The notes below the pieces were generated by a model. The model had not been told where the DNA came from. It did no database searches and worked only from the letters and a program-made list of their open reading frames with translations. The translations under genes and the position numbers were made by a program. DNA of 25,590 nt from Deltaproteobacteria bacterium (lineage in GTDB: Bacteria; Myxococcota_A; SURF-8), in contig JAKQSH010000483.1 of assembly GCA_029570245.1 (NCBI GenBank), positions 1-25,590 of the forward strand. The letters are read 5' to 3'. Below, one piece after another: positions 1 to 6,853 of this stretch (position 1 is the stretch's first letter; each line of letters opens with the position of its first letter).

Positions 1-1085
1 ACGATTTCAACAATCTGCTTACCGGCATTTCCGGCAACGTCGAACTGGCGCTTATGGACATGCCAGAAAGCGATCCTCTGCACGAGGCGCTGCGCGAAAT
101 AAACGAGGGCGCCGAGCGCGCGGCTTCGCTCACCCGCCAGCTGCTGGCCTTCGGGCGCAAGCAGATCATCGAACCGAAAGTGCTGAGTGTCAACACGCTG
201 CTGTCCAATCTTGAGCGCATGTTGGGGCGCATAATCGGCGAGGACATAAAAATAAACTGGCTGCTGAAATCCGATCTCTGGTCGGCGCTTATCGACCCCG
301 GACAGATCGAGCAGGTGGTGGTCAACATGGTGATAAACTCGCGCGACGCCATGCCCGACGGCGGAACGATAACCATCGAAACCGAAAACGTCACGCTTGG
401 CGAAGATTATGTGAACCGCAAACCATACGTCAAAGGCGGCGAGTACGTCATGCTGGCCGTAAGCGATACCGGATGCGGCATGGACGAGTCCACACGCTCC
501 AGGATTTTCGAGCCGTTCTTCACCACCAAACCCGAAGGCGCCGGTACTGGCCTGGGTCTGGCCACATCATACGGAATAATCAAGCAGCATAACGGCAGCA
601 TCGAAGTTTATTCCGAGCCGGGTCGGGGCAGCACCTTCAAAGTTTATCTGCCGCGCGTCAAAACCCAGGCCGAAAAGGAATATGTGGAACGCCGTTCGCC
701 TGAAATGCCCGGCGGCAGCGAGACAGTGCTGGTTGTGGAGGACGAAGAGATAGTTCGCAACGTGGCGTTGCGCATACTGAGTCGTCTGGGTTACAGGCTT
801 CTATGGGCGTCAAACGGGCAGGATGCGCTGAAAATCGCTGAAAAACATCCTGGAGGCATTGATCTGCTTATGACCGACGTGGTCATGCCGCGCATGAACG
901 GGCGAGAACTCTCGGAGCATTTCACCAGGTTGTTCCCCGGCATAAAAGTGCTGTTCACTTCGGGGTATACCGAAAACGTCATTGCACATCACGGGGTGCT
1001 CGACAAAGGCGTCAATTTCATCGGCAAGCCTTACACGCCGCAATCTCTGGCGGCGAGGGTGCGCAAAGTTCTTGACGGCGAATAG
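1..1085 (+). CDS. Hybrid sensor histidine kinase with C-terminal receiver domain (5' end outside window)
   Basis: The coding frame is already open at the window edge and ends at the TAG at 1083-1085. The first complete codons read DFNNLL, the heart of the H-box, and bases 1-2 (ac) are probably the end of the phospho-accepting His codon. The ATP-binding domain follows, with an N box (NSRDAMPDGG, about 333-363), G1 (DTGCGM, about 466-483) and G2 (GTGLGL, 543-560). A receiver domain covers about 720-1080, with the LVVEDEE acidic patch, the phospho-accepting Asp at 876-878 (LLMTDVVMP) and the conserved Lys at 1026-1028. In this family a signal drives autophosphorylation on His and transfer to the fused receiver. 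The sensor region lies upstream of the window, so the signal is unknown. No output domain or partner regulator is visible. Confidence 0.93.
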   Translation, partial: DFNNLLTGISGNVELALMDMPESDPLHEALREINEGAERAASLTRQLLAFGRKQIIEPKVLSVNTLLSNLERMLGRIIGEDIKINWLLKSDLWSALIDPGQIEQVVVNMVINSRDAMPDGGTITIETENVTLGEDYVNRKPYVKGGEYVMLAVSDTGCGMDESTRSRIFEPFFTTKPEGAGTGLGLATSYGIIKQHNGSIEVYSEPGRGSTFKVYLPRVKTQAEKEYVERRSPEMPGGSETVLVVEDEEIVRNVALRILSRLGYRLLWASNGQDALKIAEKHPGGIDLLMTDVVMPRMNGRELSEHFTRLFPGIKVLFTSGYTENVIAHHGVLDKGVNFIGKPYTPQSLAARVRKVLDGE

Positions 1086-1136
1086 GCCGTCGGGCCGGTG
1101 CAGCATATCAAAAAGCACCAGGACCCATAAAAGCAA

Positions 1137-1163
1137 GCGGGCCGGGATGAAATCCCGGCCCGC
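1137..1163 (-). terminator. Perfect 12-bp hairpin between convergent genes
   Basis: Arms 1137-1148 and 1152-1163 are perfectly complementary around a 3-nt loop. On the minus strand the hairpin is followed by a T-rich run (TTGCTTTTA). It therefore best fits a terminator for the minus-strand glycoside hydrolase ending at 1196, and it could also stop transcription from the kinase. On the plus strand no T-run follows. Confidence 0.7.
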
Positions 1164-1195
1164 AGTGTATGGCGAAAGAGTCAGTCCGGCCCGTT

Positions 1196-3979
1196 TCATT
1201 TTTCTTGTCTGCTTATTCTTCTTATCATAAAAGCCAGCAGCAGCAGCGCCGCAAGTCGCATGCCGTCAGAGAAATCCGTCATGGACGAGCAGCCGCCCGC
1301 TTCTTCGTCGTTTCCGCCTGAAGCCGACAGGTCGGAGATTCTGAAATGGTCTATGGCACCCATGCGGGCGCGCGTCATTTCGATTTCGAAATAATCTTCT
1401 TTTTTCGATTCAAGCAGTTCCGTATTGCCGGACGAATCCACTGCCGAAACGAACCCAAGTCCCGGCACAAGGCCCGGCATGGTGACGATGATTCTGGGCG
1501 CGTCCACTTCGCCGTATGGGTCGCTCAAGCGCAGCGTGTAATCGGATGTCTCTGAAAGCGGTCGTCCGTCAAGGCTGCTTATTTCGAGCCACGGTTGCTT
1601 GAGATCGCCGGTTTCGACGCTTATGAACAGTGCGTCGTCGGACAGGCGGCGCATTTCTCTTATGAAGCCTGCAACGTGAATATCGCCCGGCATCAGATAG
1701 CGTTCGCGCTGGTAACGTTCGTAAAGCAGTTGCAGCACGACGGAGGCGGACATGCCGTACTGGAAAGGTGACGGCTCACCGACGCCGCCGTTCTCGCGAT
1801 AGTCTTCTCTGTTGTACGATCCCGGCGCCCAGCCGATTGCGCCGCTTTCTGCGTCGTATGCGTCGAAAATCCCGCCTTCGGAAGCCTGCATTATCAGCGC
1901 CAGAGTGCCTTCCTTCAACTCTTCGGCTTTATCGGCGTAACCGTAGCGCCACAGCGCTTTTACTGCAGTGTAATTCAGCAGCGGCCAAATCTGGCCCTGA
2001 CGGTAATAGCCGTCCTGGAGGCTGTCGAACTGCGGTGAATTGTAAGCCATGGTGGGCATGGGCCAGCGAGTCGGCGTGTCGTCGTTCCACGAACCCCAGA
2101 AGCTTGCAGGATTTGTAAGTGTCTGCACCGCGCTGGAAATATGGAATGGGTTGTGACTTGCCCCTGCTGCCAGCGGCCAGGCGATGACCGGAGTCGATGC
2201 GCCGGAGAATACATATCTGTCGCCGTCCCAGCTGCGGTCGTCCCATGCCCGCATGGCCGGGTTCCACAGACCGTCTTCAATGCGCTGTTCCAGTTCGTAT
2301 GCCTTCTTTTCCCAGATTTCCTTTTCTTCTATCGGCCTGCCCAGAATCTGCGCCAGACGCGCCATGGAGCGCATGTACTCGAACAGCATCGAATTCAGAT
2401 CGACGGCTTCCGTCAGTCCGTTGCCGAATTGTTCGCAGACGTTTGTGCCGTCGAGTGCGCATCCGTAACGCGGAGAATCGCCCCAGCCGGCCTCTTCAGC
2501 GCTTGCGTATTCGTAAAGTCCGTTGCCGCCGGAAAGCGACGAATCGAGGTCACGGTCACGCCGGTTGAGCCAGAATGAAAGATGTTTTTCTGCGGCGGAA
2601 TACATTGCCGAAAGCCAGTCTTTGTCCCAGCCGCCGTCTGCGTAATAAACCTGTTCGATTATCCAGCCGATTTCCGGCGGGGCGCTGAAGGGTTGCGTTT
2701 CGCCGTAGTCCGAAGAGTCATCACCGATACGCGCGGGCAGCATGCCGTCGATTTCACGCACGCTGCTTTCCTGACGCGAGAAGAGATAAGTCAACACGTC
2801 TTTGGCGGACTGCGAATCGAATTCGGCCAGGCCGGCGGCCTGAATGGCTGCGTGCCATGGGCGCATATCGTTATGGTAGACCTTGGCGGGCAGTGAAGCC
2901 AGTTTGCCGGTTTCGAGCGTGGGTGCGTATAGATTATGCACCAGAGCAGTCTGCGCCAGCCGCGCCAGCTGTTTGTATTTTTCGTCGGCCATGTGAATTG
3001 TGCCCAGCGACTGCTGCATGAAACTCCAGCGCGCCTTGAGTTCGGCAACTTTTTCGCGCGCGTCCATGCCGGAAAGCTCGTCCAGCGCCACCTGAAGTTT
3101 GCTGTCGAGTTCGTCTGATGAAACGGTGGAGCCGTCGGAGGCATCGGCCAGCTTGCGCCCGTATGCGATTATGAACACCAGTTCCAGACCGCCGGAGTTC
3201 TTAAGTTCAATCTCCGAGCTTTCGAGCCAGGCCGTGCCGTTTTTCTGCTGGTTGCGTATGTTTTCGATGTGCGCGCCGCCGCCTGAAAAATTGAGCAGGG
3301 CGATTTTGCGCAGAAAATGAAAGCGCAGTCCGTTGCGTCCGTCGTTGCAGTCGTAAATGAATCTCCCGCTTTCTTTCTCTTCGAGGTTGCAGGAGTCGTT
3401 TTCTTTAGAGGCCAGATAAGTCGTTTCGAGATTGTCGTCCGCATCCGAAAAGAAATTGAGCCTGATTCTGAAAAGCGCATCGCTTTCGCCGCTGTTGACG
3501 AATTTCATGCGCAGCATGAGCACGTCTTCGGACATGAAAATCGTTTGAGAAGTCGCCCTGACATTTCCGAAAGCCACGGATTCTTCCCAACCCCAGGGCA
3601 TGAAATTGATGCTGCGTCCCTCCGGTTCCGGCAGACCCTCCAGACTGACGTATGACTGGTCCCACTGGCGGCTCATGTAAGACTGCGCCCAGCAGGCATA
3701 ATGCGCCATGTTGAGGAAATTGTCGAAAAGAACCGGCTCTCCCGAAACGCGTTCGAAGTCCAGCCGTACGCTGGCCTTCACACCCGCATGCGATGCGAAA
3801 TCGGACAGAGGCGAACCCGTGGTGAGGTCTTCAATGAAATACGGCCAGCCCGCGACCGGCACCGGCGAATCATCGGGCAGTTCTACGTGAAACCAGCCCG
3901 ATGAAGCCCATACCTGCGTGGAAAAAAGCCACAGCGCCGCCGCGCTCAAAGCGGACAGCAATTTTTTTCCGCTCCTCAT
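1196..3979 (-). CDS. Exported (alpha/alpha)6-barrel glycoside hydrolase (GH63 / MGH1-like) with C-terminal anchor tail
   Basis: A 927-residue protein with a signal peptide (Lys-rich start, hydrophobic core, cleavage near VWA-SS at residue 25). An N-terminal beta-rich part (about 30-330) precedes a helical toroid (about 340-800) that resembles the trehalase/GH63/mannosylglycerate-hydrolase group: YHNDMRPWHAAIQAAG, SAPPEIGWII, YRQGQIWPLLNYTAVKALWRYGY in pieces. These enzymes hydrolyse alpha-glycosidic bonds; the substrate cannot be read here. The last 40 residues hold GGC (Cys897), a hydrophobic helix (about 907-919) and an RR pair, like MYXO-CTERM or Synerg-CTERM sorting tails, so the protein is probably anchored at the cell surface. 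GGGAG lies 8-9 nt before the ATG. It is probably transcribed from the promoter at 4182-4210 together with the micro-ORF upstream. Confidence 0.8.
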   Translation of the reverse strand: MRSGKKLLSALSAAALWLFSTQVWASSGWFHVELPDDSPVPVAGWPYFIEDLTTGSPLSDFASHAGVKASVRLDFERVSGEPVLFDNFLNMAHYACWAQSYMSRQWDQSYVSLEGLPEPEGRSINFMPWGWEESVAFGNVRATSQTIFMSEDVLMLRMKFVNSGESDALFRIRLNFFSDADDNLETTYLASKENDSCNLEEKESGRFIYDCNDGRNGLRFHFLRKIALLNFSGGGAHIENIRNQQKNGTAWLESSEIELKNSGGLELVFIIAYGRKLADASDGSTVSSDELDSKLQVALDELSGMDAREKVAELKARWSFMQQSLGTIHMADEKYKQLARLAQTALVHNLYAPTLETGKLASLPAKVYHNDMRPWHAAIQAAGLAEFDSQSAKDVLTYLFSRQESSVREIDGMLPARIGDDSSDYGETQPFSAPPEIGWIIEQVYYADGGWDKDWLSAMYSAAEKHLSFWLNRRDRDLDSSLSGGNGLYEYASAEEAGWGDSPRYGCALDGTNVCEQFGNGLTEAVDLNSMLFEYMRSMARLAQILGRPIEEKEIWEKKAYELEQRIEDGLWNPAMRAWDDRSWDGDRYVFSGASTPVIAWPLAAGASHNPFHISSAVQTLTNPASFWGSWNDDTPTRWPMPTMAYNSPQFDSLQDGYYRQGQIWPLLNYTAVKALWRYGYADKAEELKEGTLALIMQASEGGIFDAYDAESGAIGWAPGSYNREDYRENGGVGEPSPFQYGMSASVVLQLLYERYQRERYLMPGDIHVAGFIREMRRLSDDALFISVETGDLKQPWLEISSLDGRPLSETSDYTLRLSDPYGEVDAPRIIVTMPGLVPGLGFVSAVDSSGNTELLESKKEDYFEIEMTRARMGAIDHFRISDLSASGGNDEEAGGCSSMTDFSDGMRLAALLLLAFMIRRISRQEK

Positions 3980-4034
3980 GCCGGTTTCTCCCTGCTTAAA
4001 AGTTGTGCAATATTTGTGTTTACGTCGCCGGTTT

Positions 4035-4115
4035 TCACAGCATGGAACCGATGATAGCCATTACGGCCAGTCCGGCAGAAGCGAAACCGATGAGTCCTAC
4101 CAGTATGCTTTCCAT
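4035..4115 (-). CDS. 26-residue hydrophobic micro-ORF (possible membrane peptide or leader peptide)
   Basis: An ATG at 4115-4113 opens 26 codons ending in TGA at 4037-4035. An excellent Shine-Dalgarno, AAGGAG at 4128-4123, sits 7 nt upstream. The peptide begins MESILVGLIGFASAG and is almost wholly hydrophobic, enough for one membrane helix, with one acidic residue and no basic one. It lies 55 nt upstream of the glycoside hydrolase start and about 60 nt downstream of a near-consensus promoter, so it would be the first cistron of that transcript. It could be a small membrane protein or a translated leader. I recognise no family. The ribosome-binding site is the main evidence for translation. 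Confidence 0.55.
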   Translation of the reverse strand: MESILVGLIGFASAGLAVMAIIGSML

Positions 4116-4181
4116 GTTTTTTCTCCTTCATGCAGTTCGGTAAGGGACGAAAAACATCCGCCCCGGCTTTATACTTTTATA

Positions 4182-4210
4182 AGTATACTATATTTGATGT
4201 ATTTTTTCAA
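4182..4210 (-). promoter_or_regulatory. Sigma70-type promoter for micro-ORF and glycoside hydrolase
   Basis: On the minus strand TTGAAA (4210-4205), a 17-bp spacer and TATACT (4187-4182). Transcription would start near 4175, about 60 nt before the micro-ORF. Confidence 0.75.
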
Positions 4211-4351
4211 GTAGGATATTGGCGCACAAATCATACCTTTCGTTCCTTTTTTATACATTTAAACACCTTTAAGATTGCAGACAAGAGCTTCAAATCTTCA
4301 TTCGAGCCAAAGCGGGAATGATGGTAGATTACATGGCTGCTGCGTATAATC

Positions 4352-4380
4352 TTGATATCGACAGACGAGTCTCGTATAAT
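4352..4380 (+). promoter_or_regulatory. Sigma70-type promoter for the Gly-Glu lipoprotein
   Basis: TTGATA (4352-4357), a 17-bp spacer and a perfect TATAAT (4375-4380). The start near 4387 would give an untranslated leader of about 155 nt. Confidence 0.75.
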
Positions 4381-4386
4381 CAATAT

Positions 4387-4541
4387 AAATATTCTGCGGC
4401 ATTATTCTGTTCTGAAAATATAAAACGGCGCTGTTGCATCGGCTTCAGCCCGTCGGATTTAAGGCCGGGTCGGTTTATCGCCTGTTCAGGCGTGAAGTCG
4501 GGTAAGAAAACATGTCAAACAATTCGAATGGAGAAGGCAAA
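4387..4541 (+). other. Long 5' leader of the lipoprotein, with a small hairpin
   Basis: This stretch lies between the inferred transcription start and the ATG at 4542. It contains a small stem-loop, CGCCT (4479-4483) pairing with AGGCG (4488-4492). I recognise no known riboswitch. The rest of the 4116-4541 gap, outside the two promoters, holds AT-rich DNA with no gene I can support. Confidence 0.35.
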
Positions 4542-5030
4542 ATGAAAAAGGTTCTGTTTGTTTCGCTTATGTTGCTGCTCTCAGCTTTCGTGCTGCAATC
4601 CTGCGGCGGGGACGATGATGAAGGCTGCGAAGCCTACGACAATCAGCTCGACTGTGAAGCCGACACGCTGTGTATCTGGGATGCCACTGAGTCCGTTTGC
4701 CTGGCTGCCGAAAGTGGCGAGGGCGAAGGCGAGGGCGAGGGCGAGGGGGAAGGCGAAGGCGAGGGTGAAGGCGAGCCGGTGGAATGTCCGGCCACCATCA
4801 CCAACAACTTCGGCGGCAAGATGACAGATAACTGTGATGTCGAAGTCGGAATCTGCAACAACGGCGTTTTTGTGGGCGATCAGGAATGGTATCCCTGTGT
4901 AAACGACCCGGACTGCTGCTGCGACGACAGCGCGCCCGTTTTTGACGATGTTTACGCCTGCGTATATGATTCTTGCGGTCAGGACGGATACTGCGATGCC
5001 GGTTGTTCTTCCATAGACCCGGACTGCTGA
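4542..5030 (+). CDS. Small Cys-rich lipoprotein with a (Gly-Glu)10 linker
   Basis: A 162-residue protein of unknown function. The start at 4542 is chosen because GGAG and AAGG lie just upstream and the product then begins with a clean lipoprotein signal, MKKVLFV...VLQSC, with lipobox Cys21 followed by GG and an acidic DDDE run (no Lol-avoidance Asp at +2, so outer-membrane sorting is plausible). Residues about 30-56 are Cys-rich. Ten Gly-Glu pairs follow, encoded at 4716-4775 with mixed GAG/GAA codons. The C-terminal part has many cysteines (DCCCDD, ending in SIDPDC), suggesting a disulfide-bonded surface domain. A strong terminator follows. The same Gly-Glu linker occurs in the C25 peptidase at 11576-15385. 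Confidence 0.85.
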   Translation: MKKVLFVSLMLLLSAFVLQSCGGDDDEGCEAYDNQLDCEADTLCIWDATESVCLAAESGEGEGEGEGEGEGEGEGEGEPVECPATITNNFGGKMTDNCDVEVGICNNGVFVGDQEWYPCVNDPDCCCDDSAPVFDDVYACVYDSCGQDGYCDAGCSSIDPDC

Positions 5031-5053
5031 AATACGAACTTTGTTTCTGTTGG

Positions 5054-5082
5054 AAAACGGAGACACACATGTCTCCGTTTTT
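5054..5082 (+). terminator. Rho-independent terminator of the lipoprotein gene
   Basis: Twelve-base-pair stem (5054-5065 with 5070-5081) around a 4-nt loop. The 3' arm ends in a T-run, followed by CATTTTTC. It lies 24 nt after the stop codon. Confidence 0.9.
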
Positions 5083-5147
5083 CATTTTTCAGAATAATGA
5101 TTTTTAAGCGGTGTTTGTTACATTTTTGTTAATGCCGGCATAAGCGC

Positions 5148-5176
5148 TTGCGCTCTCTACAAAAAAAGTATGTAAT
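5148..5176 (+). promoter_or_regulatory. Candidate promoter of the maoC-amrS pair
   Basis: TTGCGC (5148-5153), a 17-bp spacer and TGTAAT (5171-5176). The -35 region overlaps a short palindrome (AGCGC-TT-GCGCT at about 5143-5154) that might bind a regulator. Confidence 0.5.
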
Positions 5177-5205
5177 TATGGAAAACACTGGAAAAGGCGT
5201 CTGAG

Positions 5206-5628
5206 ATGAATTTTTCTGAAATACAGATCGGTCAGACGGCGACGCTTGTTAAAACCATGAGCGATCACGTCGTTCGCGCCTTCGCCGATGCCACCGGCGA
5301 CCACAACCCGGTTCACCTCGATGAAGAATACGCCCGCGCCACATATTTCAAAGGCCGCATCGCACACGGAATGCTGGTGGCCGGCATGTTTTCGAATATC
5401 CTCGGCACCGAACTTCCGGGAGCTGGAACCATTTATCTTAAGCAGGAATTGAATTTCCGCGCTCCGGTGCGCGTCGGCGACACGGTGCGGGCCGAAGTGC
5501 GCGTGCTGGAAAAGCGCGACGATAAAAGGCTTCTTAAACTTGAAACCAGAGCTTTCAACCAGAGTGAGGAACTGGTGGTGGACGGTTTTGCGCTGGTAAT
5601 GGTTTTTGGTGATGAATCTTCAGCTTAA
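5206..5628 (+). CDS. MaoC-family (R)-specific enoyl-CoA hydratase
   Basis: A 140-residue single hot-dog-fold protein of the MaoC/PhaJ family, which hydrates trans-2-enoyl-CoA to (R)-3-hydroxyacyl-CoA. The hydratase-2 signature is complete: FADATGDHNPVHLD (about 26-39) with the catalytic Asp/His pair, then GRIAHGML (about 50-57). The length is normal for the short PhaJ type. Such enzymes feed beta-oxidation intermediates to polyhydroxyalkanoate or take part in acyl-CoA metabolism; the sequence does not decide which. An AAGG motif precedes the ATG. The radical SAM gene starts 29 nt after the stop, so the two are probably co-transcribed, although no functional link is known to me. Confidence 0.88.
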   Translation: MNFSEIQIGQTATLVKTMSDHVVRAFADATGDHNPVHLDEEYARATYFKGRIAHGMLVAGMFSNILGTELPGAGTIYLKQELNFRAPVRVGDTVRAEVRVLEKRDDKRLLKLETRAFNQSEELVVDGFALVMVFGDESSA

Positions 5629-5657
5629 AATCTGCCGGGGATGGGGGAAAGCAGGCC

Positions 5658-6671
5658 ATGAGGGAAGCGAGGCTGTATGAGAAACTGCAGGGAGCAAAAG
5701 TAAGATGCTTTCTGTGCGCCCACAGATGCGTTATCGCTGACGGCTCAGGCGGTCTGTGTGGCGTGCGCCGCAATCAGGGCGGAATTCTGTATGCCGCCAC
5801 ATACGAGCGCGTTATTTCAGCCAATCCTGATCCAATAGAGAAAAAACCATTGTATCATTATAAACCCGGCACATGGAGCATGTCGGTTGCAACCGTGGGC
5901 TGTAATTTCACCTGCGATTTCTGTCAGAACCATTCCATTTCACAATTGCTCAAAGACAATCCGGGCCAGAGTATTCCCGGCGGTCAGCTTGAGGCATCGC
6001 GCATTGTAAAAGAAGCCCGCAGGCACGGCTGCGAAACCATTTCTTTTACTTATACCGAACCTACGGTGTTTTATGAACTGGCTTTCGACACTGCTGCAGA
6101 GGCGGCCAGATTAGGCATCGACTCCATTTTCGTCACCAATGGTTACATGACTTCCGAAATGCTGGATGACTTCAGGCCGTTACTGAAAGCCGCCAATATT
6201 GACCTGAAATCCTTTTCCGATTCCACATATCGCAAAGTATGCGGCGGCAGTCTGCAACCGGTTCTTGACTCAATCATAAAAATGCATCAGCAGGGCATCT
6301 GGATTGAAATCACCACGCTTTTGATTCCGGGACTTAACGACAGCCGCGAAGAACTTATGCAGCTGGCCTCATTCATAGCCGGTGTCGATAGAGATATTCC
6401 CTGGCACATTTCAGCCTTTCATCCCGATTATCGCATGCTGGATCGCGGACGCACCACGCTTGAAAGTCTGCACAGCGCCTGGCGCATCGGGCAGAGCGCC
6501 GGATTGCGCTATGTATATACCGGGAATATTCCCGGCTCCGGCTACGAGTCAACACGCTGTCCGTCCTGCGGAGCTGTTGTGATCTCACGCTACGGCTTCG
6601 ATTCCCACAGGACCGGCCTTAAGGGCGACCGCTGTGCTGGCTGCGGGGCACAGATTTCCGGCGTCTTCTGA
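5658..6671 (+). CDS. amrS: AmmeMemoRadiSam system radical SAM enzyme
   Basis: A 337-residue radical SAM protein of the AmrS (PflA-like) family. The cluster motif is C82-x3-C86-x2-C89 (CNFTCDFCQN). An N-terminal Cys set (C17, C20, C24, C34), the family-typical YERVISANPDPIEKKPLYHY stretch and TNGYM support the assignment. A C-terminal zinc ribbon with two CxxC pairs (CPSC and CAGC) ends the protein. The family is named for its frequent partners, AMMECR1-like and Memo-like proteins; neither is in this window, and the reaction is not well established. It lies 29 nt behind the MaoC gene and probably uses the same promoter. The length fits the family. Confidence 0.88.
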   Translation: MREARLYEKLQGAKVRCFLCAHRCVIADGSGGLCGVRRNQGGILYAATYERVISANPDPIEKKPLYHYKPGTWSMSVATVGCNFTCDFCQNHSISQLLKDNPGQSIPGGQLEASRIVKEARRHGCETISFTYTEPTVFYELAFDTAAEAARLGIDSIFVTNGYMTSEMLDDFRPLLKAANIDLKSFSDSTYRKVCGGSLQPVLDSIIKMHQQGIWIEITTLLIPGLNDSREELMQLASFIAGVDRDIPWHISAFHPDYRMLDRGRTTLESLHSAWRIGQSAGLRYVYTGNIPGSGYESTRCPSCGAVVISRYGFDSHRTGLKGDRCAGCGAQISGVF

Positions 6672-6723
6672 TTGCAGAGAAAAAAATCACGATAAAAATG
6701 CAATTCGTTTGAATTTCAGGCAT

Positions 6724-6748
6724 AAAAAAAGCCAGGATAAACCTGGCT
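6724..6748 (-). terminator. Rho-independent terminator of the FAD/Fe-S dehydrogenase operon
   Basis: Seven-base-pair stem (6730-6736 with 6742-6748) around a 5-nt loop. On the minus strand it runs directly into seven T residues. It lies about 105 nt beyond the stop at 6854. Confidence 0.85.
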
Positions 6749-6814
6749 CACAACCGCTCTGCCACTTGGGGGGGACGGTGGGACTCTAAAGCGGCTGCAT
6801 CTTCAATCTATGAA

Positions 6815-6835
6815 TATTGACCTTAATTGTCAATA
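6815..6835. repeat. Short inverted repeat TATTGAC-N7-GTCAATA
   Basis: Perfect 7-bp arms (6815-6821 and 6829-6835) in an AT-rich spacer between two convergent genes. It could be a weak hairpin or a protein-binding site; no T-run follows on either strand. Confidence 0.4.
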
Positions 6836-6853
6836 CTAAAAATGCATTAATTT

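Noticed and set aside
4318..4545. Plus-strand ORF (75 codons) in the AT-rich leader region
   Set aside because: It runs across the TTGATA/TATAAT promoter of the lipoprotein gene, lacks a ribosome-binding site and shows no protein-like pattern.
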